64,000 bases of DNA from Comamonadaceae bacterium (GTDB lineage Bacteria > Pseudomonadota > Gammaproteobacteria > Burkholderiales > Burkholderiaceae_C). The position numbers were made by a program, and so were the translations under genes. Positions 42,914 to 52,397 of this stretch are shown in pieces; the stretch's first letter is position 1; each line of letters starts with the position of its first letter. The notes under the pieces are model-generated. The model searched no databases and was not told where the DNA came from. It saw only the letters and a program-made list of their open reading frames with translations. The stretch spans positions 1-64,000 of the forward strand of contig CANFOS010000006.1 in the NCBI GenBank assembly GCA_947448735.1, in the 5' to 3' direction.

Positions 42914-43007
42914 GGTGATGTGATGAATGAGGACAGCGCGAGATTACCGTGACGCCAGCAGATCGTCAAACCGGTCGGCTTGCCACCCTTTGAGCTGCGC
43001 TGCTCGG

Positions 43008-44276
43008 TCAAAACAGCTGGTCGCCTGACGATTCGTTTGCTACATTTTCAGGAGCTACTCGTGCAGTATTTGCTTGGTCTGCTGTCCGATTTGACACCTG
43101 AAACGTGTCTTTCTCAGAAATTTTTGACAAATATTCAGACTTTTCAAGCGTTGCGGCCCGCACGCCCAGCAACCGCAATTTTTTGTCCAGCGGGATGCGC
43201 TTTAAGCACTGCCCGGCGACTTGCCGGATCGTTTTGGCGTCCATCGTGTAGCCGTCCAGCGTCTGGTCGCGGGTGGCGATCCTGAAGTCGTCATAGCGCA
43301 GCTTGATGCCAATCGTTTTGGCGGCGTAACCCTTGCGTGCCAAGTCACCAGCCAGCTTGTTGCACAGTTCGGTGAAGATCGCGCCCAGCGCGGCCTTGTC
43401 GCGCACCGCATGCAGGTCACGCTCGAAGGTGGTTTCCCGGCTCATGCTGACCGGCTCGCTGCTGGTGACCACCGGCCGGTCGTCGCGGCCCCAGGCCACC
43501 TCGTGCATCCACGCGCCCGTGGCCTTGCCAAATTTGGCGATCAAAAAAGACGGGTCTTGTGCGGCCAGCTCGCCAATCGTCTGGATGCCGAGCGCGGCCA
43601 GTTTTTCATCGGCCTTGGGACCAATGCCGTTGATCTTGCGGCACTTCAAGGGCCAGATTTTGCCTTGCAGATCTTCTTCATGAACGATCGATATACCGTT
43701 TGGCTTGTTGAACTCGCTCGCCATTTTGGCCAGGAGCTTGTTGGGCGCCACGCCGACCGAGCAGGTCAAGCCGGTGGCCTCGGTGATTGCCTTTTGAATC
43801 AGCCTGGCCAGCACCCGCCCCCCTTCGCGCTGGCCGCCCGGCACCTCGGTGAAATCAATGTAGACCTCGTCCACACCCCGGTCTTCCATCAGTGGCGCAA
43901 TCTCCAGAATCGTGCTTTTGAACAGCCTGGAGTATTTGCGCACCTCGTCAAAGTCAACCGGCAGCACGATGGCCTGCGGGCACAGCCTGGCCGCCTTCAT
44001 CATGCCCATGGCCGAACCCACACCAAACTGCCGCGCCGCATACGTGGCGGTGGTGATCACCCCGCGGCCGACATAGTCCTTGAGCAAGGGGAAGTCTGCA
44101 ACGGGAATAAAGCGCGGGTCGCGCGCGGGCTGCGCGGCCAGCAAGGCATCGTCGACCTTGCGCCGCCCGCCGCCAATCACCACCGGCAGGCCCTTGAGCT
44201 GCGGGTAGCGCAGCAACTCGATGGACGCAAAAAAAGCATCCATGTCGAGGTGGGCAATACGTCGTAGGGGGCGCAT
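43008..44276 (-). CDS. dinB: DNA polymerase IV (Y-family)
   Basis: A 422-residue translesion polymerase. The palm has HLDMDAFFAS and GVDEVYIDFTE (catalytic acids), with GVAPNKLLAKMASEFNKPNG and the helix-hairpin-helix KINGIGPKADEKLAALGI. The little finger extends to LRLLGVRAATLEK. The last roughly 40 residues (ISEKDTFQVSNRT onward) are encoded through an AT-rich repeat. They end in SSGDQLF, which resembles a beta-clamp binding motif (QLxLF type), so clamp contact may have been kept or reformed. Confidence 0.93.
   Translation of the reverse strand: MRPLRRIAHLDMDAFFASIELLRYPQLKGLPVVIGGGRRKVDDALLAAQPARDPRFIPVADFPLLKDYVGRGVITTATYAARQFGVGSAMGMMKAARLCPQAIVLPVDFDEVRKYSRLFKSTILEIAPLMEDRGVDEVYIDFTEVPGGQREGGRVLARLIQKAITEATGLTCSVGVAPNKLLAKMASEFNKPNGISIVHEEDLQGKIWPLKCRKINGIGPKADEKLAALGIQTIGELAAQDPSFLIAKFGKATGAWMHEVAWGRDDRPVVTSSEPVSMSRETTFERDLHAVRDKAALGAIFTELCNKLAGDLARKGYAAKTIGIKLRYDDFRIATRDQTLDGYTMDAKTIRQVAGQCLKRIPLDKKLRLLGVRAATLEKSEYLSKISEKDTFQVSNRTADQANTARVAPENVANESSGDQLF
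43039..43105 (+). repeat. AT-rich dispersed repeat, copy 8 (3' end of dinB)
   Basis: Blocks: GCTACATTTTCAGGAGCTAC, GTGCAGTATTTGC, TTGGTCTGCTGTCC, TTTGACACC. It is antisense to dinB and in frame, and replaces what is usually the short variable polymerase tail. Confidence 0.75.
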
Positions 44277-44323
44277 TGCCGAATCCTCAGCTTTCCGCTT
44301 TACTTTCCGTTTTGCTTTCGGTC

Positions 44324-44764
44324 TTATTTTCCGTTAATGGCCAGCAGTTCCACCTCAAACACCAGCGTGGCATTCGGCGGAATCACGCCGCCCGCACCGC
44401 GCTGGCCGTAGGCAATCGCCGATGGGCAGGTCAGCTTGGCCTTGCCGCCAGTTTTCATCAGTTGCACGCCTTCGGTCCAGCAGGGGATCACGCCGTTCAG
44501 CGGAAACTCGGTCGGCTCGCCACGCTTGTAAGAGCTGTCAAACTCCCTGCCGTCAGGGAAGCTGCCCTTATAATGCACCTTGACCCGGTCGGTGGCGGCC
44601 GGGCTGCTGCCCGTGCCGTCTTTCAGCGACCGGTAAACCAGACCGCTTTTGGTGACTTGCGCGCCGGGCTCTTTGCTGGCGGCGGTCAAGGTGGCATCGG
44701 TTTGTGCCATCGCAGTGGTGGCGACGAGCCATGACAAAACACTGGCAATGATGGTGGAACGCAT
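44324..44764 (-). CDS. periplasmic FKBP-type peptidyl-prolyl isomerase
   Basis: A 146-residue protein from ATG 44764 with AAAGG upstream. The longer frame to 44851 is rejected because a signal peptide begins at this Met (STIIASVLSWLVATTAMAQ). The FKBP domain includes VKVHYKGSFPDGREFDSSYKRG, FPLNGVIPCWTEGVQLM, IAYGQRGAGGVIPPNATL and FEVELLAI. It catalyses prolyl isomerisation during folding of exported proteins. Confidence 0.93.
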   Translation of the reverse strand: MRSTIIASVLSWLVATTAMAQTDATLTAASKEPGAQVTKSGLVYRSLKDGTGSSPAATDRVKVHYKGSFPDGREFDSSYKRGEPTEFPLNGVIPCWTEGVQLMKTGGKAKLTCPSAIAYGQRGAGGVIPPNATLVFEVELLAINGK

Positions 44765-44875
44765 TGGAAAACCTTTCAATGGGCGGAGCTGGATGTGAAT
44801 GGGGGTGTGAAGATAACGTGTGAAACACAGAAATGTTAATCGTTCGTTCATCGTTCGTTCATCTTTCGTGAATCG

Positions 44876-45328
44876 TTAGGGTGGCGGCTCGCGTTTAAAG
44901 GGGCCATAGCACTGAGCCAGTGTGGCACTTTTGCAGACAATCAAACGGTCTTTGGCGGGGTTCAGCTGAATGTACCGGGTGGCCAGAAGACCTTCTTCGT
45001 CCACCACATCGCCGTAACAGTCTTTTTTGCCGTTGTAGCGGGTTGAGGTCTCCATCACCTTGTAAAAGCCCTGTGTGCTGGGGGCCGCGTCCGCGCTGTA
45101 GCGCCAGGCTGTCACGGCATCGCCGCTGGTGCTGAGCAACACGCCATCGGGCCGGTACTGCAAGGTCTCTGTGCACTGGCCGTTAAACAGCGTCCAGCTC
45201 CAGCTGCCCACCAGGGTGTGGGCGGGGCCTGCATTGGCGGTCTGGGCCTTGCCGTCTGGCAGGCAGGCCAGCAGCAGCAGAGCAAGCGCACCAGTCCGCC
45301 GCAGGCAAGAGATTTTGAAAGAGGTCAT
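44876..45328 (-). CDS. small exported protein of unknown function
   Basis: A 150-residue protein from ATG 45328. A signal peptide (LRRTGALALLLLACLPDGKAQ) contains a Cys but no good lipobox. The mature part has LVGSWSWTLFNGQCTETLQYRPDG, TSTRYNGKKDCYGD and CKSATLAQCYGPF, with five cysteines that could form disulfides. The LVGSW-start and strand-rich pattern resemble lipocalin-like or DUF-type domains. I do not recognise the family. The longer frame to 45475 crosses an AT-rich repeat. Confidence 0.7.
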   Translation of the reverse strand: MTSFKISCLRRTGALALLLLACLPDGKAQTANAGPAHTLVGSWSWTLFNGQCTETLQYRPDGVLLSTSGDAVTAWRYSADAAPSTQGFYKVMETSTRYNGKKDCYGDVVDEEGLLATRYIQLNPAKDRLIVCKSATLAQCYGPFKREPPP

Positions 45329-45349
45329 GGTCCGAATTTGACTTGAATC

Positions 45350-45414
45350 GCTATAAATAAAGGAGCTAAAGGCGTAGATTTTTATTAGCCTGCAGGCCAA
45401 TTTAATGCCTAAAA
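45350..45414 (+). repeat. AT-rich dispersed repeat, copy 9 (intergenic)
   Basis: One of the best copies. Blocks: GCTATAAATAAAGGAGCTAA, GGCGTAGATTTTTA, TTAGCCTGCAGGCC, AATTTAATGCC. It fills most of the gap between the helicase stop and the start of the small exported protein gene. Confidence 0.85.
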
Positions 45415-45429
45415 GGTGCTTGATCATGC

Positions 45430-47769
45430 TCAGGCTTTTTCGGCCAAGACCTGGGTCACCTGCGCCACCCGCCACCAGCCTGGCAGCAGGCTTTGCACGT
45501 CGGGCCGGGTGAAGCGGTCGTCCATCAGGTAAACCACGCCGGTGTCCTGCTGGGTGCGTATCACCCGGCCAGCGGCCTGCACTACTTTTTGCAGGCCGGG
45601 GTAGAGGTAGGTGTAGTTGTAGGCTTTGTCGCTGCTGGCGTCGTCCTGTTCAAAGTAGGTCGCCATCCGGGTTTTAATTTCTTCGTTCACGGCATTGACC
45701 TGCGGCAAGCCCAGCGTGGCAATGAAGGCACCAATCAGCCGGCTGCCAGGCAGGTCAATGCCCTCAGCAAACGCACCGCCCAGCACGGCAAAGCCAATGC
45801 CTTGCGAAGTGGCTGTGAAACGGCTTAAAAACTGATCACGCCCGGACTCGTTCATCTGCCGGGTTTGTGCCCAGGTGCTGATGTGCGGGTGGCGCTGGGT
45901 GAAGCAGTGTGCGAGCTTTTGAAGGTAGTCGTAGCTGCTGGTGAAGGCCAGATAGTTGCCAGGCGCGCGTTCGTACTGCTGCGCCATCATTTGCGTGATC
46001 AGGCCCAGCGACTGGTCGCGGTGCTGGTAGCGGGTCGACACATTGCGCACCGCTTTGACGGTCAGCTGCTCGGGCAAAAACGGCGAGGCCACGTCGATCC
46101 AGGCGGTCGTCAAAGGCAGGCCCAGGGTGTCTTTGTAAAACTGTGGCGGACTCAGCGTGGCTGAAAACAGCGCCACCGAATGGGCGGCCGTCAATCGCGG
46201 ATTCAAAAAAGGCGCCGGCACGATGTTGCGGATGTTCAGGCTGGCGCAGCCCTGGCCGCCTTGCAGCAGCCCAGCGCCAGGCTCTGCGTCGTCATGGAGG
46301 GTGATGTCAAACATCGAATGCGCCGCAAAGCTGTCGGCCATGCGCGAAAAGTGCAGCGCTTCAAAATAAAACGCCTGCAGATCAGCATCGACGCGCGTCG
46401 GGTTGGCGACCAAAAAGTCGGTGATGGTGGTGATGGCCTGCTGCAGGGCTTTTAAAAAATCAACCGGCATCTCCGGCACCACCAGGTAAGCGTCGACCTG
46501 CGTTTTATGCACGTCGTTGAAAGCGCGGTTGAGCTTGTCGAGCACGGTGCGAACCGCTTTGGGTGCGGCGCTGTGCAGCGCCTGCAACTGGCGCTGGTCG
46601 AGGCTGGCAGAGTACATGCTGCGGGCCCGCTCGACCATGTTGTGGGCTTCGTCGACCAGCACACTGACACGCCACTGGTGGTTGACGGTCAGCGCGTGCA
46701 GCAGGGCGCTGCTGTCAAAGTAGTAGTTGTAGTCGCCCACCACCACATCGGCCCAATTGGCCATTTCTTGCGCCAGGTAGTAGGGGCAAACGCGGTGGGC
46801 GAGCGCCACACGGCGGGTGGCCGCCCGGTCAAGCGTGCCGGCTTCGCTGCCTTGCACGGCAGCCAAACGCGCCTCGGGAAGCCGGTCATAAAAACCCTTG
46901 GCCAGTGGGCATGAATCACCGTGGCAGGCTTTGTCGGGGTGTTCGCATGACTTGTCTCTGGCCACGAGTTCAAGCACCCGCAGCGGCAGGCCTGGGGTAC
47001 TTTTTTCAACCAGCTCCAGGGCGTCAAGGGCCAGTTTGCGGCCCGGCGTTTTGGCGGCCAGAAAGAACAGTTTGTCCAGCCGCTGAGCCGGCATGGCTTT
47101 GAGCAGCGGGTACACCGTGCCGATGGTTTTACCGATGCCGGTGGTGGCCTGGGCCATCAGGCACTTGCCGTTGCTGGCGGTTTTATAAACCGCCTCCGCC
47201 AATTCGCGCTGGCCGGGCCTGAAGCTGGCATGCACAAAGGCCAGCTTGGTTAACGCAGCGTCCCGCGCGACGCGGTGCGCCAGTTCACGCTCGGCCCAGG
47301 CTAAAAACAGCTCGCATTGGTTTTCAAAGTAGTCTTTCAGGGCGCTGGCTGTGAAGTGTTCAACCAGGGGCGTTTCTTGGGCACTGGCAATGTCAAAGTA
47401 CACCAGCGCCAGGTTGATGCTTTTCAGGCCCTTGGCCTGGCACAGCAGCCAGCCGTAAATTTTGACCTGTGCCCAGTGCAGCCCACGTTTGTTGTCGGCC
47501 ATGTTGTGCAGGTCGCCGCGGTAGGTTTTGACTTCTTCGAGCTGGTTGCTGTCGGGGTCATAGCCATCGGCGCGGCCGCGAACCGTCAGGCTTTTGTAGT
47601 TGCCTTCCAGCGTGACTTCGCTCTGGTAGCTGGCGTCACGGCGCGACGCCACCAGCGCATGACCGGCGATGCCGTCCTGCGCAGACGGGGCTGGGGTGAA
47701 ACGCAAGTCCAGGTCGCCATGCTTGGCGGTGAACTCGCACAGGGCCCTGACGGACACGCGGTAGGTCAA
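45430..47769 (-). CDS. DinG/Rad3-type ATP-dependent helicase with N-terminal nuclease-like domain
   Basis: A 779-residue superfamily 2 helicase. It starts at TTG 47769, since a stop lies just upstream and no ATG precedes the conserved VSVRALCEFTAK. Residues 1-150 resemble a PD-(D/E)XK nuclease (DGYDPDSNQLEEVKTYRG). The helicase core has Walker A TTGIGKTIGTVYPLL, FeS cysteines (CEHPDKACHGDSCPLAKG and CPYYLAQEM), the DEAH box VLVDEAHNM, and the C-terminal GIDLPGSRLIGAF and QAAGRVIRTQQDTG. It probably acts in DNA repair or on DNA-RNA hybrids. Confidence 0.92.
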   Translation of the reverse strand: MTYRVSVRALCEFTAKHGDLDLRFTPAPSAQDGIAGHALVASRRDASYQSEVTLEGNYKSLTVRGRADGYDPDSNQLEEVKTYRGDLHNMADNKRGLHWAQVKIYGWLLCQAKGLKSINLALVYFDIASAQETPLVEHFTASALKDYFENQCELFLAWAERELAHRVARDAALTKLAFVHASFRPGQRELAEAVYKTASNGKCLMAQATTGIGKTIGTVYPLLKAMPAQRLDKLFFLAAKTPGRKLALDALELVEKSTPGLPLRVLELVARDKSCEHPDKACHGDSCPLAKGFYDRLPEARLAAVQGSEAGTLDRAATRRVALAHRVCPYYLAQEMANWADVVVGDYNYYFDSSALLHALTVNHQWRVSVLVDEAHNMVERARSMYSASLDQRQLQALHSAAPKAVRTVLDKLNRAFNDVHKTQVDAYLVVPEMPVDFLKALQQAITTITDFLVANPTRVDADLQAFYFEALHFSRMADSFAAHSMFDITLHDDAEPGAGLLQGGQGCASLNIRNIVPAPFLNPRLTAAHSVALFSATLSPPQFYKDTLGLPLTTAWIDVASPFLPEQLTVKAVRNVSTRYQHRDQSLGLITQMMAQQYERAPGNYLAFTSSYDYLQKLAHCFTQRHPHISTWAQTRQMNESGRDQFLSRFTATSQGIGFAVLGGAFAEGIDLPGSRLIGAFIATLGLPQVNAVNEEIKTRMATYFEQDDASSDKAYNYTYLYPGLQKVVQAAGRVIRTQQDTGVVYLMDDRFTRPDVQSLLPGWWRVAQVTQVLAEKA

Positions 47770-48036
47770 ACGGTGATCTTTGAAGGCATGCGTTCATTAT
47801 CGCAAGCGCTCGGTTGGCAGCCCCGTCACGCTCAGTCACGTCAAGGCAATACAGGGCCGGTTCAAGGGGTTGGTGAATGCCGTCTTTGTCGGCATCAATA
47901 GTTGGCATGTCAGATACCTGCTGCAAGCTGAGCTTGCAGTTTTTTACGAAGGTCATCACGGTGTCATTGAGTGAAATTAACTTCAGATTCCTTCTCATTT
48001 GATCAATCTTCAAGCCAAACCCCAAGGAACAAAAAT
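47770..48036. other. 267-bp divergent gap, helicase and GDPD genes
   Basis: Promoters for both flanking genes should lie here, but no clean -35/-10 pair was found. Short frames are open on both strands. The minus one carries a CDS-like run (MPTIDADKDGIHQ) that ends as a shadow of the helicase gene. I do not call a gene. Confidence 0.4.
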
Positions 48037-49266
48037 ATGCTGGACTTTGCTGCCCGCCTGCTTGCAGGAGCCGTTTTTCTGATGTTTGCCGCCAGCGTTG
48101 GGGCTCAAGACAGGCTGCCCATCAGCAATATTCAGGTCGGGCAACGACCTTTCTTTTTGGTCACTGACATGGCCCCCAGCCCGCTGAAGGACAAGCTGCA
48201 AAGCTGCACCAACGGCCCGTTTTCCAAAACCGACTTTTCCATTGGCCACCGGGGCGCAGCGTTGATGTTTCCCGAGCACACCAAGGAGTCCTATGAAGCC
48301 GCCGCACGTATGGGTGCTGGCATCGTCGAATGCGACGTGACTTTCACCAAAGACAAGGCACTGGTCTGCCGCCACGCGCAAAACGACCTGCACACCACCA
48401 CCAACATTCTGGCCACACCGCTGGCCGCCAAATGCACCAAAGGCTTTACCCCGCACGACCCGGCAACCAACACCCCCGCCACGGCTGAATGCCGCACCAG
48501 CGACCTCACGCTGGCCGAGTTCAAAACTCTGCGCGGCAAGATGGACGCGGCCAACACCAAAGCCACAACCGTGGCCGAATACATGGCAGGTACCGCAAGC
48601 TGGCGCACTGACCTCTACAGCGGCCCAACCAGCGGTACGCTGATGACCCACGCCGAAAGCATTGCCCTGTTCACACGCCTGGGCGTGAAGATGACGCCCG
48701 AGTTGAAGTCGGCCAGCGTGAGCATGCCGTTTGAGGGTTTTAGCCAGGAAAACTATGCCCAAAAGATGATTGACGAGTACAAGGAGGCCAAGGTGCCTGC
48801 ATCAAGCGTGTTTGCACAGTCGTTCAACAAAAACGATGTGCTGTATTGGGTCAAAAACGAACCTGCCTTTGGCAAACAGGCAGTGTTTTTGGACAGTGCC
48901 GAAAAGCCCGCTGACCTGCCCAGCCTGGCGCAACTGCAAAGCTACAAAAAAGAGGGGATTCAAATCGTTGCCCCGCCCCTGTTTGCCTTGCTGGACACGC
49001 AAGACGGCAAGCTGGTCGCCTCAAGCTACGCCAAAAACGCCAAACTTGCCGGGTTGGGCATCATCACCTGGAGCCTTGAAAGATCAGGCGTGCTGGGCAA
49101 CGGCAACCCTGGCTGGTACTACCAGACGGTCACCTCGGCCATCAAACGCGAAGGCGACACTCTGCAGGTGCTGGATGTGCTGGCCAAAGATGTGGGCATC
49201 ATGGGCATCTTTTCAGACTGGCCTGCAACTGTGACCTACTACGCCAATTGCATGGGCTTGAAATAG
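48037..49266 (+). CDS. periplasmic glycerophosphodiester phosphodiesterase
   Basis: A 409-residue protein from ATG 48037 with AAGGA upstream. A signal peptide ([17 protein letters not shown]) precedes the GDPD domain: [35 protein letters not shown], and [15 protein letters not shown] (metal-binding Glu and Lys). The C-terminus has [16 protein letters not shown]. It hydrolyses glycerophosphodiesters to glycerol-3-phosphate and an alcohol. It is longer than minimal GlpQ owing to an insertion after DLHTTTNI. It is not linked to glp transport genes. Confidence 0.92.
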   Translation: MLDFAARLLAGAVFLMFAASVGAQDRLPISNIQVGQRPFFLVTDMAPSPLKDKLQSCTNGPFSKTDFSIGHRGAALMFPEHTKESYEAAARMGAGIVECDVTFTKDKALVCRHAQNDLHTTTNILATPLAAKCTKGFTPHDPATNTPATAECRTSDLTLAEFKTLRGKMDAANTKATTVAEYMAGTASWRTDLYSGPTSGTLMTHAESIALFTRLGVKMTPELKSASVSMPFEGFSQENYAQKMIDEYKEAKVPASSVFAQSFNKNDVLYWVKNEPAFGKQAVFLDSAEKPADLPSLAQLQSYKKEGIQIVAPPLFALLDTQDGKLVASSYAKNAKLAGLGIITWSLERSGVLGNGNPGWYYQTVTSAIKREGDTLQVLDVLAKDVGIMGIFSDWPATVTYYANCMGLK

Positions 49267-49338
49267 CGTTCAGCACAAGCCGAAAAATGGCAAGACAAAG
49301 CCGATGTTGCCGAAGACGTCACAGCGCTCGACAGGCAC

Positions 49339-50487
49339 TCAATTCGGCGTTTTGGGGCGCTGGCGTTTGGCTGGCGTCACCGAGATATCGCTGGTCTTGC
49401 CCGCCCGCTGAACGCTTAAGGGGGCGGCCACGCCTGGCTTGAGGGCCGCCACTGCGCTCAGCAGTTCTGACACATTGGCCACCGTTTTGCCGTTGACGGC
49501 CGTGATCACATCGCCGGGTTTGATGCCGGCCTGGCCGGCAGGGCCGTTTTGCAGCACGCCGGTGATGATGACGCCATCTTTGGTTTTGACGTTGAAGGTT
49601 TCCATCAGCTCCGCGTTCAGCTCTTGCGGCTCTACACCGATCCAGCCACGCGTGACCTGACCGTCTTTCACAATGCTGTCCAGCACCTGCTTGGCGGTAG
49701 ACACTGGAATAGCAAAACCAATGCCCATCGATCCGCCGGACCGGGAATAAATCGCGGTGTTGATGCCCATCAGCGCGCCGGTGGTGTCGACCAGTGCGCC
49801 GCCCGAGTTGCCGGGGTTGATCGCTGCGTCGGTCTGGATGAAGTTTTCAAAGGTGTTGATGCCCAGCCGGTTGCGGCCAAGTGCGCTGACAATGCCGCCG
49901 GTGACCGTCTGGCCCACGCCAAACGGGTTGCCAATGGCCAGCACCGGATCGCCAACCAGCAAGGTCTCCGAGTTGCCCAGCACAATCACGGGCAGCTTGT
50001 CGAGCTCGATTTTTAAAATCGCCAAGTCGGTGTCGGGGTCGGTGCCGATCACCTTGGCTTTGGCCTTGCGGTTGTCAAGCAGCACCACCTCAATCTCGTC
50101 TGCGTCTTCGACCACATGGTTGTTGGTCAAGATATAGCCGCTGGCGCTGATGATGACGCCGCTGCCCAGGCCGCCTTGCGGCTCGCCCCGGCCCTGGTCG
50201 CCGTAGAAGAACTTGAACCAGGGGTCAGCCGCATGCGGGTTTTTAGTGGCGGCTTTGCTGGTGTTGATGCTGACCACCGCTGCCGAGGCTATTTTGGCTG
50301 CCGCGCTGAAGCTGCCGGCCGGGCCAGTGCCGCGCTGCACCGCGGGCGCTTCCAGCACGGCCACCGAGCCGACCGAACCGGAAAAAGGGCGGCGCTCAAC
50401 CCATTGCGGCTTGAGCGTGGCAACCACAAAAAACGCCGCCACCAAAACGGTCACGGTTTGAGAAAACAAAAGCCAGAATTTGCGCAT
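49339..50487 (-). CDS. Do/DegS-type serine protease with one PDZ domain
   Basis: A 382-residue HtrA-family protease. One N-terminal helix (LLFSQTVTVLVAAFFVVATL) acts as anchor or signal. The protease has His in ILTNNHVVEDADE, Asp in DPDTDLAILK and Ser in NPGNSGGALVD. A single PDZ domain follows (GVLQNGPAGQAGIKPGDVITAVNG). The DegS-like layout suggests envelope quality control or regulated proteolysis. A short basic tail (AKRQRPKTPN) ends it. It is convergent with the GDPD gene and divergent from cysK. Confidence 0.93.
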   Translation of the reverse strand: MRKFWLLFSQTVTVLVAAFFVVATLKPQWVERRPFSGSVGSVAVLEAPAVQRGTGPAGSFSAAAKIASAAVVSINTSKAATKNPHAADPWFKFFYGDQGRGEPQGGLGSGVIISASGYILTNNHVVEDADEIEVVLLDNRKAKAKVIGTDPDTDLAILKIELDKLPVIVLGNSETLLVGDPVLAIGNPFGVGQTVTGGIVSALGRNRLGINTFENFIQTDAAINPGNSGGALVDTTGALMGINTAIYSRSGGSMGIGFAIPVSTAKQVLDSIVKDGQVTRGWIGVEPQELNAELMETFNVKTKDGVIITGVLQNGPAGQAGIKPGDVITAVNGKTVANVSELLSAVAALKPGVAAPLSVQRAGKTSDISVTPAKRQRPKTPN

Positions 50488-50634
50488 GGTGTGCCGGGTG
50501 TGGAATGGATCAAGTGTTGATATGGGGGCGCATGCTGCTCAATCCAATAGCCGCATATTTTGTCTCATGACGCGCAAAACCTCAAAAAGCGATAATCAAA
50601 AGCCCCCTGTCCGTCACGTCCCAAGGAGATCCGA

Positions 50635-51558
50635 ATGAAAGCTCAAAGCGTCCTGGCCACCATTGGCAACACCCCGCACATTCGCGTCAGCCGCCTGTTT
50701 GGTGCAGCCTGCCAAACGCACCACATCTACATCAAGTCCGAGCGCAGCAACCCGGGCGGCTCTATCAAGGACCGCATTGCCCTGGCCATGGTGGAGGCGG
50801 CCGAACAGTCGGGGGTTCTCAAGCCAGGGGCCACCATCATTGAACCGACCTCTGGCAATACCGGTGTGGGTCTGGCGGTGGTGGCGGCTGTGAAGGGCTA
50901 CAAACTGGTGTTGGTGATGCCTGAGAGCATGAGCCTTGAGCGCCGCCGCCTGATGCTGGCTTATGGTGCCAGTTTTGACCTGACGCCGCGTGAAAAAGGC
51001 ATGAACGGTGCGATTGCCCGGGCCAAAGAGCTGCTGGCGCAAACGCCCGGCGCGTGGATGCCCTCGCAATTTGACAATCCGGCCAACATTGACATCCATG
51101 CGCGCACCACGGCGCTGGAGATTTTGGCCGACTTCCCGAACGGGGTGGACTACTACATCACCGGCGTGGGTACCGGCGGCCACTTGACCGGCGTGGCGCA
51201 GGTGCTCAAAGCCAAATTCCCCAACACCAAAGTCTTTGCGGTCGAGCCTGCGGCCTCGCCCGTCATCAGCGGCGGCAAGCCGTCGCCGCACCCGATTCAG
51301 GGCATTGGCGCGGGGTTTATTCCGGCCAATTTGCATGTTGATTTGCTCGACGGCGTTATTCAGATCGAAGGCGATGCCGCCAAAGACTTTGCCCGCCGCA
51401 GCGCGACCCAGGAAGGCCTGCTGGTGGGTATTTCGTCCGGTGCCACGCTGGCGGCGATTGCGCAGAAGCTGCCTGAGATTCCAGCTGGCAGCACGGTGCT
51501 GGGCTTCAATTACGACACCGGGGAGCGTTACTTGTCTGTCGAGGGGTTCCTTCCTTGA
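50635..51558 (+). CDS. cysK: cysteine synthase (O-acetylserine sulfhydrylase)
   Basis: A 307-residue PLP enzyme with ATG 50635 and AAGGAG upstream. The PLP Lys lies in [11 protein letters not shown], the substrate loop is [12 protein letters not shown], and the PLP phosphate site is [11 protein letters not shown]. The [11 protein letters not shown] segment and overall length fit the CysK type better than CysM. It converts O-acetylserine and sulfide to cysteine. The stop TGA overlaps the TTG start of the NIF3-family gene. Confidence 0.92.
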   Translation: MKAQSVLATIGNTPHIRVSRLFGAACQTHHIYIKSERSNPGGSIKDRIALAMVEAAEQSGVLKPGATIIEPTSGNTGVGLAVVAAVKGYKLVLVMPESMSLERRRLMLAYGASFDLTPREKGMNGAIARAKELLAQTPGAWMPSQFDNPANIDIHARTTALEILADFPNGVDYYITGVGTGGHLTGVAQVLKAKFPNTKVFAVEPAASPVISGGKPSPHPIQGIGAGFIPANLHVDLLDGVIQIEGDAAKDFARRSATQEGLLVGISSGATLAAIAQKLPEIPAGSTVLGFNYDTGERYLSVEGFLP

Positions 51559-52397
51559 ACAAAAAACAGACCCCCACGCTACCCACTGCGTGTGGTTCGC
51601 TGCCCCCCGAGGGGGCGTGCCTTGCTAGGGGCGGCCCGTCGCTGCGGCGTGCTGAATTGTTAGCGGCTTTTGACACGCTGCTGCAACCCGAGCGTTTCAA
51701 AGATTACGGACCCAATGGCTTGCAGGTTGAAGGCAAGGCCGACGTTCGAAAAATCATCTCGGGCGTGACGGCCAGTCTGGCCTTGATTGAGGCGGCTGTG
51801 GCAGCCCAGGCCGATGCGATCTTCGTCCATCACGGCCTTTTTTGGCGCGGCCAATCGGGCGCCGTGACGGGCTGGATGAAGCAGCGTCTGGCGCTGCTTT
51901 TAAAGCACGACATCAACCTGTACGCTTACCACCTGCCGCTGGACGCGCACCCCGAGCTGGGCAACAACGCGCAGCTGGGCTTGCAACTCGGGTTAACCGC
52001 GACGTCGCGCTTTGGTGAGCAAAACCTGGGCTTTTTGGGCGCCAAAACCGATGGCAGCAGCTTCGAGGACGCTTTGGCGCTGTCAGAACACGTCAAAAAG
52101 GTATTGAATAGGCCTGTAGCCCAGGTATTGTCTGCAGGAGTAGCTCCTAAAAAAATAGCGTGGTGCAGCGGCGGTGCGCAGGGCTATTTTGAGGCGGCGA
52201 TTGCTGCCGGGGCCGATGCCTTCATCACCGGCGAGATATCTGAGCCTCAGGCCCACTACGCGCGTGAAATGAATGTCAGTTTCATCGCCTGCGGCCACCA
52301 TGCGTCTGAGCGTTACGGCGCGCCTGCTGTGGCGGCCCACGTGGCTGCGCAGCATGGCTTGGCGCATGCGTTCATTGACATAGACAATCCGGCATGA
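51555..52397 (+). CDS. NIF3/DUF34-family protein with repeat-encoded N-terminus
   Basis: A 280-residue NIF3-like dinuclear-metal protein. Conserved segments are [93 protein letters not shown] and [13 protein letters not shown]. Its role is unclear (GTP cyclohydrolase-like or metal-related claims exist). Start TTG 51555 overlaps cysK. Residues 5-32 ([22 protein letters not shown] in part) are encoded by a GC-rich repeat, so the family domain begins only at about residue 32. TTG 51657 is an alternative start. A second insertion, residues about 183-202, comes from an AT-rich repeat. Confidence 0.88.
   Translation: MNKKQTPTLPTACGSLPPEGACLARGGPSLRRAELLAAFDTLLQPERFKDYGPNGLQVEGKADVRKIISGVTASLALIEAAVAAQADAIFVHHGLFWRGQSGAVTGWMKQRLALLLKHDINLYAYHLPLDAHPELGNNAQLGLQLGLTATSRFGEQNLGFLGAKTDGSSFEDALALSEHVKKVLNRPVAQVLSAGVAPKKIAWCSGGAQGYFEAAIAAGADAFITGEISEPQAHYAREMNVSFIACGHHASERYGAPAVAAHVAAQHGLAHAFIDIDNPA
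51568..51650 (-). repeat. GC-rich dispersed repeat, copy D
   Basis: Reverse-complement copy of the family: GCCGCAGCGACGGGCCGCCC, AAGGCACG, CCCCCTCGGGGGGCAGCG, then CACACGCAGTGGGTAGCGTG when read on the minus strand. It spans the first codons of the NIF3-family gene and is 10 bp past the cysK stop. It has the same sense relative to transcription as copies A-C. Confidence 0.85.
52100..52159 (-). repeat. AT-rich dispersed repeat, copy 10 (inside the NIF3-family gene)
   Basis: Read on the minus strand from 52159: GCTATTTTTTTAGGAGCTAC, TCCTGCAGACAATACC, TGGGCTACAGGCC, AATACC. It is in frame and codes for [19 protein letters not shown] in a loop just before the conserved CSGGAQG. Confidence 0.8.

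Noticed and set aside
47636-48025. Minus-strand ORF before the helicase gene
   Set aside because: Its second half is a shadow of the helicase N-terminus in another frame, and the first half matches no family I know.
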